Source of the DNA: Lamellibrachia satsuma
Taxonomy: Eukaryota; Annelida; Polychaeta; Sabellida; Siboglinidae
NCBI GenBank assembly: GCA_033239005.1
Contig: BSQZ01000010.1
Coordinates: 11,345,001 to 11,409,000, forward strand
Direction: 5' to 3'
Length of the DNA stretch: 64,000 nucleotides
The notes under the pieces were generated by a model, which was not told the DNA's origin, made no database searches, and worked only from the letters and a program-made list of their open reading frames with translations. The position numbers and the translations under genes were made by a program. Of this stretch, positions 11,470 through 24,284 are shown one piece after another (position 1 is the stretch's first letter; every line of letters begins with the position of its first letter).

Positions 11470-12630
11470 ACTAGTTGCACAAGTTTCGTTATGTATTCTG
11501 CCGTCTCGTGGCATTTTCGTCTTTTTCCATTCATTTATTGTTTTCTGTGAGAATTACTTAAATTGTGAGTTATTCATAAAATTATAAACTATGAATTACG
11601 CTGGTTTGGTAACTTTTAGCCACTTTTATCTTGGTAGTAGATTAGATTATGTTTTTTGCGGCATTACTTCGCTGCACATCCTACAACGCTATTCTCAGTG
11701 GTAACCAGACTCGACGGTTCTTGTGGAACTCGACGCGTGTTAGACACGTGTCGGAGCATCGCGACAAAACTGACCGACTGAGATAATAATTTATGAACTG
11801 GGGAAAGCTAATACAAAAATTAGAAGTCGCGTCTCGCCCGTCTCATTTGTGTCAGTTTGCAAGCAAATTAATGTAGTGACTGTAGATTCAAGCACCTGCG
11901 TCTGTGAGATAGAACAACTGCACTCAGCATCCGTAGCACACCATTGAACATGCCATTTGCAGATTCATCATAGTGCATAGAAATAGATTAAACATTTTGG
12001 CATTACACAATGTAATGACTGTTTTCCGTGTGCGTGCGTGCGTGCGTGCGTGCGTGCATGCGTGCGTGTGCTGACTGCTAAACGGCACTCGTTTATCTTT
12101 GTATTCAGCGTTGCTTTGTTCCAGTAGTTTTCTGTTCCACAGCGATCCGTCTTACACTACACACCACGCAAATTCATAAGAAGGTAAATATTCACAAATA
12201 CGACCATTTAATTCGTATCAAAATTGGATCGTTCACCGCCCACGCCGCCCCTGGACCCGTCATTGCGGCTTCTTCCATGACATAAGGTCCATGTCAGATC
12301 ACCAATATAATCATCCCAGTTGGCCAACGCATCCCTTAAATTAATCACAGGTGGCGTCTGTGTGAGACATCTGGCATTTTAATAGTGTTCTTTTGCACTT
12401 GCGAACTGTTGCGTAGACAGCGCGTCTGTTGTGCCTAGATTCTATTGTTAAGTGAAATTGTCCGTTATTGAATCAGGACTTTTTTTTGTGTTGGCTTTGC
12501 AGTACTGAACAGGCCTGATTTAATATTAACCATAGTTGCGATCTGTTTACAACGACGTTCACGTTGCATGCATTTTACGTGAAGGCCGGTGAAAGCACGG
12601 GTGCGGTTTCTGATGATATTACAGTGCTAT
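11470..12630. other. no recognised gene
   Basis: Unique sequence broken by a TGCG microsatellite at 12027-12069. No supported open frame or repeat otherwise. Confidence 0.5.
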
Positions 12631-12632
12631 AC

Positions 12633-12756
12633 GTCCGTGTGTGTGCGTGTGCGTGTGCGTGTGCGTGTGCGTGTGCGTGTTTGTGTGTGATTGTGGTTGT
12701 TTGTGTGTGTGCGTGCGTGCATGTGCGTGTTTGTGTGTGTGTGTGTGTGTATGTGT

Positions 12757-12831
<75 letters not shown>

Positions 12832-13024
12832 TGTGTGTGTGTGCGTGTTTGTGTGTTTGTGCGTGCGTGCGTGTGCGTGTTCGTGTGCGTGTGCGTGTTT
12901 CTGTGTGTGTGCGTGTGCGTGTGCGTGTGCGTGCGCGTGCGCGTGCGCGTGCGCGTGCGTGTGCGTGTGCGTGTGCGTGTGCGTGTGTTTGTGTCGTGTA
13001 TAATGCGTGTGCGTGTGGGTGTTA
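12633..13024. repeat. long (TG)n / (TGTGCG)n tract
   Basis: About 390 bp of alternating purine-pyrimidine sequence: TG in the centre (12760-12840), GCGTGT hexamers at both ends, and a pure GCGCGTGC section at about 12930-12960. This composition favours Z-DNA. The open frames on both strands (Cys-Val, Thr-His, Arg-Thr) are artefacts. Confidence 0.95.
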
Positions 13025-13814
13025 GTGTGACGTTACAAATACAACTAATTAACGAATAAATACAATATTCAAAATAGTTTAATTTACAAGTCAACAACGG
13101 TTTTATATATATTACAACACTAATAATGCCACTGACTAATATGAATTCGTTTCACATCTCAGAATTCATAACCGTGTTATGACATTCATCCAATGTATTC
13201 ATTGTTATTAATTTTAAAAAAGGAACACATGTTTCATAGGCTGGCCTGTAAAATAACATATCAACACGACGTCTCTGATACAAAAAGGAGAACCTCGTGT
13301 ACAATAGTATGACTTGTTGTCACTTCTTGTTTTTCCATTGTTATATTATCAATCGATACTATTCTTAGCTACAATATTAATCATGCACGTCCAAAACAGT
13401 GATTGCTAACCGTGGACCAATCGTTTATGATCAGATAGTATTTCTAAAAATATCGTATTTCACTTCGATGTTTCGAATAGCATAAACTATCTGTCGTACT
13501 AATGCCCAAATCAAATTATTATACTAGACCTATACAACGTAAATACACCTGTTTGCTCGAGTGCACTGGAGAAATGCAGTTTGTTTAGAGAAAACATTAA
13601 CCTTCACTCGGATATCTAAATAATTGTTTTGCTGACTAATGTTTTAATCTACAAATAGCGGCTTTGGTATCCAACATGGGTTGACTTATACACAACATAC
13701 GGCACCACGAGGTTGAAAAAGGATAACAGGGGCCAATAGACCATACAACCAATCACAGGGGCCAATAGACCGTACAACAAATCAACTAACCAGTCAGGCA
13801 CTCAATCCTGAAAC
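13025..13814. other. no recognised gene
   Basis: AT-rich unique sequence. A small 2-copy repeat of ggggccaatagacc lies at about 13730-13780. Confidence 0.5.
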
Positions 13815-14096
13815 ACAGACCGGTTTTGGACGAACGATTACTTGCCCAATTTGTCGACCGACACAGTTTCGTGCGAGAACGACTAGTGACAGTCGGCGCC
13901 GATTTTAAAGCAGTTGCCAATCAGCGACCGACTGCATTCGTCGTGACTTTTCACCGAAGTTCAAATCGGGAGCGACACGAGTCAAGATCTTGGTCGCAGT
14001 GTCTAGACAAGTCGTTCGTCTAACCGTACACGTAATTTATGTGCGCGGTGTCGCCCGACCAACTGGGAAGCATATCGCTCGTGTAAACTGGCCTTA
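13815..14096. mobile_element. MITE family 1, best-preserved copy
   Basis: Left end cagaccggttttggacgaac then gattacttgcccaatttgtcg. The reverse complement of the right end is taaggccagtttacacgagc then gatatgcttcccagttggtcg. These align over about 45-50 bp, giving clear terminal inverted repeats on a 282-bp element. No transposase is encoded. An internal block (ggtcgcagtgtctagac) is shared with the fragment near 48.65 kb. The target-site duplication is not obvious. Confidence 0.75.
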
Positions 14097-14331
14097 TGAA
14101 GCAACAAACAATGTATTCATCAAAACTTTCTCTCAAGAAATACATATTCACCCCCTGAAATGAAGCAGACAAAATATAACACTTGGGTAATCCCAGCGAC
14201 CAACTGGAGCAGATATGCAGAAATAGGGTATGACGGGGAACAATACTGCCCGGGCATCTTAGAACCGGGTCATATGGCGCCACATCATGGACCATCGAAT
14301 CTAACACAATATAAGATGTCAACTGCTTAGA

Positions 14332-15924
14332 ACAATGGGAGCATCATACTCACAGTGTCATGTAATACAGTGTAATGTAATACAATGGGAGCATCATATT
14401 CACAGTCACATGTAATACAGTGTCATGTAATACAATGGGAGCATCATACTCACAGTCACATGTAATACAGTGTCATGTAATACAATGGGAGCATCATACT
14501 CACAGTCACATGTAATACAGTGTAATGTAATACAATGGGAGCATCATACTCACAGTCACATGTAATACAGTGTAATGTAATACAATAGGAGCATCATACT
14601 CACAGTCACATGTAATACAGTGTAATGTAATACAATGGGAGCATCATACTCACAGTGTCATGTAATACAGTGTACTGTAATACAATGGGAGCATCATACT
14701 CACAGTCACATGTAATACAGTGTCATGTAATACAATGGGAGCATCATACTCACAGTCACATGTAATACAGTGTAATGTAATACAATGGGAGCATCATACT
14801 CACAGTCACATGTAATACAGTGTAATGTAATACAATGGGAGCATCATACTCACAGTGTCATGTAATACAGTGTACTGTAATACAATGGGAGCATCATACT
14901 CACAGTCACATGTAATACAGTGTCATGTAATAAAATGGGAGCATCATACTCACAGTCACATGTAATACAGTGTCATGTAATACAATGGGAGCATCATACT
15001 CACAGTCACATGTAATACAATGTAATGTAATACAATGGGAGCATCATATTCACAGTCACATGTAATACAGTGTCATGTAATACAATGGGAGCATCATACT
15101 CACAGTCACATGTAATACAGTGTAATGTAATACAATGGGAGCATCATACTCACAGTCACATGTAATACAGTGTAATGTAATACAATGGGAGCATCATACT
15201 CACAGTGTCATGTAATACAGTGTAATGTAATACAATGGTAGCATCATATTCACAGTCACATGTAATACAGTGTCATGTAATACAATGGGAGCATCATACT
15301 CACAGTCACATGTAATACAGTGTCATGTAATACAATGGGAGCATCATACTCACAGTCACATGTAATACAGTGTAATGTAATACAATGGGAGCATCATACT
15401 CACAGTCACATGTAATACAGTGTAATGTAATACAATGGGAGCATCATACTCACAGTCACATGTAATACAGTGTAATGTAATACAATGGGAGCATCATACT
15501 CACAGTGTCATGTAATACAGTGTACTGTAATACAATGGGAGCATCATACTCACAGTGTCATGTAATACAGTGTCATGTAATACAATGGGAGCATCATACT
15601 CACAGTCACATGTAATACAGTGTAATGTAATACAATGGGAGCATCATACTCACAGTGTCATGTAATACAGTGTACTGTAATACAATGGGAGCATCATACT
15701 CACAGTGTCATGTAATACAGTGTCATGTAATACAATGGAGCATCATACTCACAGTCACATGTAATACAGTGTAATGTAATACAATGGAGCATCATACTCA
15801 CAGTCACATGTAATACAGTGTAATGTAATACAATGGAGCATCATACTCACAGTGTCATGTAATACAGTGTAACGTAATACAATGGAGCATCATACTCACA
15901 GTGTAATGTAATACAGTGGAGCAT
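14332..15924. repeat. 50-bp minisatellite, about 32 copies, with higher-order pattern
   Basis: Units of 50 bp (core gcatcatactcacagt), alternating between cacagtcaca and cacagtgtca and between tgtaatg, tgtcatg and tgtactg. The order of variants in the first seven units recurs identically 850 bp (17 units) later, at 15191-15540. The last units from about 15736 share a one-base deletion (atggag for atgggag), making 49-bp units. Confidence 0.95.
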
Positions 15925-16790
15925 TCACAACATTTAACATATGAACAGCAAGAGTCTCGAACATCAATCGATTATTATCACACATGAACGTGCATTAACT
16001 GAGATCATCGCAAATCAGGGTTTCAACAAACCTACAAATTAACACAGAAGGGAATGTCCCCAGTTTTTTAGAGAGATGTTCCGTTGTATATTTGAAATAG
16101 CTTACAAATACTATTTTGATATGACCCATGTTGTGGCTCACCGATCCTTCATGCGGCTCTGAGAGCCAGGTCTTCTGCAATGATTCACTATATATACCCG
16201 TAACCCGTAACTAATCCATGCATAAATATTTTTTCAACATATTGTTTCTTTTACTTGGGTCAGTGACTAGGCTACAGTTGGCCAGCCAGTATGTACTGCA
16301 ACGAAGGACCAGTGAAGTGCAGACCTGTAGTCACGTGACACATCTACCACATTTACAGTCACCACCAAATGACGCGAATCTCTGTGCAGAAGATACTGTG
16401 AAAGACAGCACCCGACAAACATACTATAATTATTTCTTCATATCGTTATTTTAATAAAAACAAATCTTGCTTATTCATATTTGTGCTGCTAGAAAGGCAT
16501 GTATGTATCTTCAAAGAAAGATCGATGAAGACGCGTGGGCGCCATGCATCATTACGCCTGTTCTGTCGACCATTATCTGAAATACGGCACTAATTGAGGT
16601 TGTTTTGCATGCACCATTTCACTTGGATTTAGCTGATAGAAAAAGTTCCAAACTCATGTCTCACAAAAAGACGGCGATGAGCCGTGGGTGTTATCGACGC
16701 CATTGGCTCACAAATGCTGGTAGACAGTGTATTTGACTTCCATCTGTATAGATGCCTAGCTGTCTGTCGTTTTGTGACGCGCGCTCTCTA
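15925..16790. other. no recognised gene
   Basis: Unique sequence. The open frame at 16218-16454 (+) opens with a hydrophobic stretch but shows no domain, and I do not call it. Confidence 0.45.
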
Positions 16791-16792
16791 TT

Positions 16793-16930
16793 TCCCTCGC
16801 TCCCCCTCTCTCCCCCCCTCCCTCCCTCTCCCCCCTCTCTCTCTCTCTCCTTCCATCCCCCCTCTCTCTCTCTCCCTTCTCTCTCCCTCCCCCTCTCTCT
16901 CTCCCTCCCTCTCTCTCGCTCTCTCTCCCT

Positions 16931-16969
<39 letters not shown>

Positions 16970-16983
16970 ATCTCTCTCGCTGC
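16793..16983. repeat. (CT)n polypyrimidine tract
   Basis: About 190 bp of C/T-only sequence apart from a few interruptions (ctcgct, tctatc), giving spurious Ser-Leu-Pro frames. It lies downstream (3') of the minus-strand GPCR gene. Confidence 0.95.
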
Positions 16984-17121
16984 ACTCTTATTGTGTGCGT
17001 GCGTGCTTGCGTATGTGTGTATGTGTATTGTAAGTTCTGTTTTGTGTATTTATCGAAAGCGAGACTAGCTTTTTAACTATCGCAATATAACATACCGGGT
17101 TGTCTCTATCGTACGGCAATG

Positions 17122-17170
<49 letters not shown>
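17122..17170. repeat. (CAA)n microsatellite
   Basis: About 16 pure CAA repeats, about 145 bp beyond the GPCR stop codon on its 3' side, so it may lie in that gene's 3' UTR. Confidence 0.95.
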
Positions 17171-17315
17171 AAATAATCTTGACATCTCCTGACAAAACGC
17201 ACCGATTATAAAAACCAAGTACGAGTTACGCATTCAACGAACAGACGGTACCCTGTTTCCATGCATTAAACGCCTGTGTGAAATGTATATGGAGAAGCGA
17301 AACAAACGCATGCGG

Positions 17316-18614
17316 TCACATCGCCCTTCGCTCGTGGTCGTAGTCTGTGCTGGTGATCCTGTTGAACCGTTCGATGGCGCGACGCTTTAGCGTCCAACAG
17401 AGCCGCCTGAGGGCGCAGCGGAACGAGCGGCTGCACGCGTTGTACAGGAAGAAGTTGGCCGCGAAGTTGCTGTAGTATAGGAACTGCAACACGTGTTGCC
17501 ATAGCAACGCGGAGCGCGGGAACACGTAGCGCTCGTCGACCAGGTAGACGCTGAAGGCGTAGACACGGAACACGTGGTTGGGCAGGTTGAAAACGACGAA
17601 CAGGGTGCTGACTACGAGTAGGGAGCGGGTCGTGCGCAGTTGGAACGTGTGACGAAGACTCCCCTTGGTCTGCGCGCCGCCGTTCTTGCGCAGCGTCATG
17701 TGACGCGTCAGCGGGGCTCCGTTGCCGCCATTGCGGACACGTGACGTCCCCGACCCCGCCACGGCCAGCAGGGGAAGTCCATTGCGGGTGGCCGGATCGA
17801 AGGGGTCGTCGGTGCCCCGTAGTCGCGGCGGCGACGACATGTGGAGGCCGGCGCGACGGCGGTTCAGGAAGTCGACGATCTTCACTGCCATGGCGGTGTT
17901 GAAGAAGACGATGAGGAGAGACGGCAGGACCATCGTGACGACCGTGTCGATGTTCGTGAACACACGCGTGATGTAGAGGTACCGGGGCAGCGCCATGCAC
18001 ATACCCGTCTTCAGCAGCGGCATCTCAAGCACGCCGGACGTCCAGAGGGAGAAGGAATAGAGGACGACGGCCAGCACGACCAAGGACGACACGACCATGC
18101 GGGCCCGTCGTCGTGTGCACAGGCTGTTCTTGCGCAGAGGGTGGTACACCACGACGTAGCGCTCGAACGTGAAACTGACCACTGTCCACACGGACAGGAA
18201 ACTGTACACGTACATCGTGTAGATGACGAACCGACACCAGCCTGTCCGCACGAACGAATGCACGTTCAGATATCTCAGCCAGACGAACGTCAGCGACACC
18301 AAAAACCCGGTGTCAACCGTAGATAAGAACGCCAGGTAGACGGTCGACGATTGATGACGCAAATAGGAGCAGGACAGGGTGACAATTGACAGCGTGTTGC
18401 CGATGATGCCAATGACGATAATGGACGGGATACCGAAGAGGTTTAACAGGTGTATGATGCGTTCTAGGACGACGTAGCGCGCGGCGTCAAACTCCGGCGG
18501 TAGGACGAACATGGACCCGTTGATTCCGGCGGACGCGTTCAAGAACAGATCGAACTGGTTCCCGAAGGCGTAGTCATCGACGGACATGGAGAGGTTCGCC
18601 GGCGATGCATCCAT
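17316..18614 (-). CDS. class A (rhodopsin-like) GPCR, peptide-receptor-like orphan, single exon
   Basis: A seven-pass plasma-membrane receptor, probably for a peptide ligand. The open frame reaches 18656 without ATG; ATGs lie at 18629 (weak context) and 18614 (gataccATGg, strong), so I start at 18614 for 432 residues. Numbering from the frame start: glycosylation sequons N21, N40, N46; TM1 with IIGN (N87); TM2 LAFLSTVD (D115); C141 at the top of TM3 to pair with C220; TM3 end ERY (165-167) replacing DRY; TM4 about 187-205; TM5 with P245; a long basic, Gly-rich third intracellular loop about 262-340; TM6 FVVFNLPNHVFRVY, with FNLP in place of CWxP; TM7 NFFLY (401-405) in place of NPxxY; then a basic tail. 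The FNLP-type TM6 reminds me of orphan invertebrate receptors annotated as FMRFamide- or TRH-receptor-like, but the ligand is unknown. It is GC-rich relative to its surroundings. Confidence 0.92.
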   Translation of the reverse strand: MDASPANLSMSVDDYAFGNQFDLFLNASAGINGSMFVLPPEFDAARYVVLERIIHLLNLFGIPSIIVIGIIGNTLSIVTLSCSYLRHQSSTVYLAFLSTVDTGFLVSLTFVWLRYLNVHSFVRTGWCRFVIYTMYVYSFLSVWTVVSFTFERYVVVYHPLRKNSLCTRRRARMVVSSLVVLAVVLYSFSLWTSGVLEMPLLKTGMCMALPRYLYITRVFTNIDTVVTMVLPSLLIVFFNTAMAVKIVDFLNRRRAGLHMSSPPRLRGTDDPFDPATRNGLPLLAVAGSGTSRVRNGGNGAPLTRHMTLRKNGGAQTKGSLRHTFQLRTTRSLLVVSTLFVVFNLPNHVFRVYAFSVYLVDERYVFPRSALLWQHVLQFLYYSNFAANFFLYNACSRSFRCALRRLCWTLKRRAIERFNRITSTDYDHERRAM

Positions 18615-18656
18615 GGTATCACTCCGCATGCACCTACACCGTCGACCTAATAACAA

Positions 18657-19980
18657 TCACACCCGATGACTGAACACCGCCGGTGTTGCATTGTATAGTG
18701 TGAATTCTCCGTTACCTACTTACCCTAACAATCTATGCGATCTCGGGCAGCGCCAAAACTGCTATATTGCGACGTTGGCGCAACGTTGTGCCATCCAGTG
18801 GTTCCTACCGCGGTACGTGCATTGCTGTCACGTACAGGCATCGACTCCCGTTTTGGTAATTGCCGAGTTTCCTACACGACGCTTCCACGATGCCGACTCC
18901 GTGATCTTTGTTCAATTCGACTGCGTCCAGCACATCAACAAGGACGTTTTTATCATCTGCGTTCTGGAACAAACACGAATAAGGTCACGTACAGGTAGTA
19001 ACCGTTCAGTATCGCCAGACACTTGTTGTTGTTATTGAAAACCACCGGCTAGTAATAAAGACATGACAGATGGTAATGTTGGTGAAGACGCCGTCGTGAC
19101 TTCGTGGTTTCTCAGTCGGACCGCATAAACATCTCAATTGTCCGTGCCAGAGCTTTGACTCCGGATCAGTATTATCTATATTAAATGTACCCCGATGTCG
19201 TAATTATCTAGATAACAACAACTGTTATTATCTAGATTACCAACGAACAACTGATATGCTTTTGGCGACCGAACGCGCGTGCGTGCGTGCGTGCGCGCGC
19301 GCGCGTGTGTGTGTGTTTATGCATGAATGCGTGATGCAGTCATTCAGCCAGTGAGTCAGTGAATTATTACATCCTGTAACCACAAAGACATTCCGTGTCG
19401 CACCAGACGCACATCAACAACATATCTTAATTAAGGTGTGTTTTCTATTATGATAAACTGAACAGGTTCTTGATGATCGAAATGGGCCTAAAGAACCCTG
19501 CACGCTTTCCCAAAAAAAATCTGACTTGACCTTAATGGTTTTTATAAAAAATGTCTTCCTGTGAACGGGCACTTAAACCGAGAGAGTACATATGACCTAC
19601 CTGGCCCCGAACAAGTGCACCTAATCTCTTGCGCCGCATTCGAATTACAAATAATCATTTATTGATCAACTCTGCTGTGAACCGCCTCACCTCTAGTCGA
19701 GGCTGCGCAAAAACAACGCAATCGTTTTAACTGCACATGGTTGTACAGGCCACGTAGAATGTGTCACGTAGGATGTGTCACGTTACTTGATAAGGTAATG
19801 TCGTTTAGGTATCCTTCTGCTTGCCAGGTGAAAGCTGCTACGATATTACATCAATCTGTCTTCTTAACTGCTTTCTGGCATACATAAAAAGGAACGGGCG
19901 TTCCACCGGTGTTCGTATAATAACTCAAAGTGGATATAATTCACACACAGGGCCACTTTTAAGCAACTTAATTTGTTAAA
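18657..19980. other. upstream of the GPCR; no recognised gene
   Basis: Holds a TGCG/CG/TG microsatellite at 19274-19317. The open frames at 18691-19038 (+) lack any domain. No TATA or splice signal can be tied with confidence to the receptor gene. Confidence 0.45.
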
Positions 19981-19984
19981 AGAT

Positions 19985-20470
19985 AGAAGATCGATTAAAG
20001 TTACAAGAAATATTACTTTAAATACATTCATAGAACTTTACCTGTGTATTTATTAAACTGGTATACAACTCCAAATGTTAATATACACCTTCATGACATT
20101 CGGAAATCTAAAAATATGCATACTGCCAGAACTAAACATGAATTTGCCAAAAAAATTTCTTAAATATAATTTGCCATACATTATAAACGACACTTCTGAT
20201 ATAGTGAAATAAAAGACAAACTCATAGCCTGCGAAGCTTTACAATTTATGCAAAAATAGTTCTCCTGAATATATATAAAAACACATGTACACTTCCAAAT
20301 TGTTATTCATGTCACCAAAATCAGCAATGCTAATTGTTCATAAATGGATGGAAACTCTAATATCAAGTACATACCCACATTTGATTATATCAGCAGGTGT
20401 AAAAAACACTTACTGCCAGATAAAATCCACATGCTTATATAATTGAGATAGACATATAATTAAAAAGGCC
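19985..20470 (+). pseudogene. possible LINE reverse-transcriptase C-terminal remnant
   Basis: Translated in changing + frames it gives a stretch resembling the region after the reverse-transcriptase domain of CR1/Jockey-group LINEs: ARTKHEFAKK in one frame, then KFLKYNLPYIINDTSDIV in the next (about 20126-20210). It is broken by frameshifts and stops and ends in AT-rich sequence. The match is from memory of the family pattern only. Confidence 0.35.
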
Positions 20471-20488
20471 AAAAAATATATAAAAAAT

Positions 20489-20558
20489 GTATTTGTCATA
20501 ACGGGGTGGCTCCTATGATAGCGACAGTCTTCGTGGGAGCCACTGACCCGTATTTGTC
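20489..20558. other. hairpin flanked by a 9-bp direct repeat
   Basis: Direct repeats gtatttgtc at 20489 and 20550 enclose about 52 bp. Within these, acggggtggctcc pairs with gggagccactgacccgt (three bulged bases), leaving a loop of about 20 bases. The arrangement resembles a small insertion with a target duplication, or an element 3' end. Confidence 0.55.
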
Positions 20559-20797
20559 TTAAAATTAAAACGTTTCTGTTTTAATTAATCATGGTCTTCT
20601 ATACTGGTTTCAAATAAAGATGTATGCACACTTGTATTATTATATATGTTTTATTTGTGTAAACGCATTTCCCTAATATGTCTACTGGTTCATTGTTTGC
20701 TATTTTTGGAGGTCAAAAGTACACTTCTTGTTCTTGTTGCTCTCTGACAAAACCAACGCCAAACAACACACATCAGTAACACGGCCAATACCGGTTG

Positions 20798-21379
20798 CAT
20801 TTGGTTGTCGTCGGGGTTTCTCGGGGTTCTGGCCATTTCCTTTCTTTCTTTCCGTAACGAGACACTACGGTCGCTCACTGACTACGACCACGGACATTTG
20901 GTTGTCGTCGGGGTTTCTCGGGGTTCTGGCCATTTCCTTTCTTTCTTTCCGTAACGAGACACCACGGTCGCTCACTGACTACGACCACGGACATTTGGTT
21001 GTCGTCGGGGTTTCTCGGGGTTCTGGCCATTTCCTTTCTTTCTTTCCGTAACGAGACACCACGGTCGCTCACTGACTACGACCACGGACATTTGGTTGTC
21101 GTCGGGGTTTCTCGGGGTTCTGGCCATTTCCTTTCTTTCTTTCCGTAACGAGACACCACGGTCGCTCACTGACTACGACCACGGACATTTGGTTGTCGTC
21201 GGGGTTTCTCGGGGTTCTGGCCATTTCCTTTCTTTCTTTCCGTAACGAGACACCACGGTCGCTCACTGACTACGACCACGGACATTTGGTTGTCGTCGGG
21301 GTTTCTCGGGGTTCTGGCCATTTCCTTTCTTTCTTTCCGTAACGAGACACCACGGTCGCTCACTGACTACGACCACGGA
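20798..21379. repeat. 97-bp minisatellite, 6 copies
   Basis: Six units of exactly 97 bp starting cat-ttggttgtcgtcgggg. The copies are almost identical (the first has cactacgg where the others have caccacgg). A 65-residue minus-strand frame therefore appears four times unchanged; it is a repeat product rather than a gene. Confidence 0.96.
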
Positions 21380-21728
21380 CATGCTGCTATACTTGCAGTC
21401 GCTGCGTGCCAATTTCAAGGCCGTTACTTTGAGAGAAAAAACATCTAATTTTAGAAGCGAATGCATCAGGATAGTTAAGCGATGAATGTCAGTCTAGACA
21501 TGTTAGCCGCTGATACAAATTTCCGGGAAGATGACATCTGATGAATTATGGCGATAGTAGCCGCACAAAAGCAGTTCAGGTTATATTTTTAGAAGCAGGA
21601 AGATACAGGAAGACTACATACATCTATGGCAAACACTTCCTCGACAAACGTTTTGATTTTATGGAGTTATTTTTCGCGTTATCTTACGTCTTGTCACTAA
21701 AATGTCAAGTTTAAGGCAAACAAGCCTC

Positions 21729-21859
21729 CATGGCCTGTACAAACATGCCGCCATGGCCTGTACTAACATGCCGCCATGGCCTGTACTAAAATGCCGCCAT
21801 GGCCTGTACAAACATGCCGCCATGGCCTGTCCTAACATGCCGCCATGGCCTGTAAAAAC
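21729..21859. repeat. 23-bp minisatellite, 6 copies
   Basis: Units catggcctgtacaaacatgccgc, with tgtact and tgtcct variants. Each junction contains gccgccatgg, which coincides with an optimal translation-start context on the + strand, but no open frame follows. Confidence 0.93.
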
Positions 21860-22067
21860 AATAACTAAATAAACCACAGCAAAATGAGCGGACAATCAAG
21901 AAATAATAATGCCGAAAACAAGACATTGACACCGACTTTAGATGAGGTACTTTCAACGAATTACGCCAAAAAACAAGCAAAATGTCATGTTTAATTTGAA
22001 TGTTTACGTTGAATGTAGAAAGGCAAGGGCGATATGAAGAAAAACGTAAAGGTCATATTTTTGTATT

Positions 22068-23497
<1,430 letters not shown>

Positions 23498-23663
23498 AAA
23501 TGATTTGACGATGACAACGATGAGACATTGTAGCTTTAGTGCAGTTGTACCGCGACAAAGAAATATGTGCGTGTGTGCGCGTGCGTTCGTGCGTGCGTGC
23601 GTGCGTGTAGTAAACGTAGGATATGTCTACCAATGAGTAAAAAAGTAAAAGTATGTTTCTATA

Positions 23664-23883
23664 CAGCGCGGTATCGAGTCCTTCCGACTTTTCAATACGC
23701 TCTACACGTCATCACCTGGCTCTACATGTCATCACCTGGCTCTACACGTCATCACCTGGCTCTACACGTCATCACCTGGCAGGCCAGTTCATTCCAATGC
23801 CAACTCGATTTCTCCGAGAAGTGTACAAACACGCTGCAATTACTGCGTTATTCGTGTGTATATCCACCACTGTCTCAAGCCAA
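23664..23883 (-). mobile_element. SINE copy B, truncated, with internal 4 x 20 bp expansion
   Basis: The tail-side half of the SINE family, on the minus strand, lacking the tRNA-like head. The segment tctacacgtcatcacctggc is tandemly repeated four times at 23701-23780, which the other copies do not show. Confidence 0.7.
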
Positions 23884-24284
23884 ATATAAAAAAAATCAAC
23901 CCGCCCCCAGAATTTGAATGGTCCATCCCTAATCTGGCTGGCATTCATCGTAGAATGCAAGCACACATCAGACAGCTGATAGAGCCTACCCGGCACATTC
24001 TACAATCACTGCAAAGGACACAGTGGTAACTTTACTTCTGTGCGTGCCAGCATAGAGCCACTAGTTAGAAGTATGGTGGACACTGTCCAGCAGGTCGCCG
24101 TCTCCTTCAACCAACACGTTGCGTGTCTTTCAGGCTGAGCTCGATTTAGACGAGGAAGCAATCATTTTGTGAGATAAGATGGTCCAGTCGTCTTTCTTAA
24201 GTTTTATTTTGACTTCAAAATGCACCAGACTATAAATGATCACAGTTTGCTTTTGAAAAAATGGACCCCACACCTCACTTGCAT

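Noticed and set aside
12564..13097. Cys-Val and Thr-His rich frames
   Set aside because: TG/TGCG microsatellite translation artefacts.
14332..15924. CRISPR-like regular repeat array (also the 61-bp and 63-bp arrays)
   Set aside because: Units are contiguous tandem copies with no unique spacers, and the window is eukaryotic.
17266..18326. Overlapping frames on both strands across the GPCR
   Set aside because: Shadows of the GC-rich receptor coding sequence; only the 17316-18614 minus frame carries seven membrane segments and family motifs.
20690..21466. Identical 65-codon minus-strand frames
   Set aside because: Copies of the 97-bp repeat; identity is at DNA level and the same in all phases.
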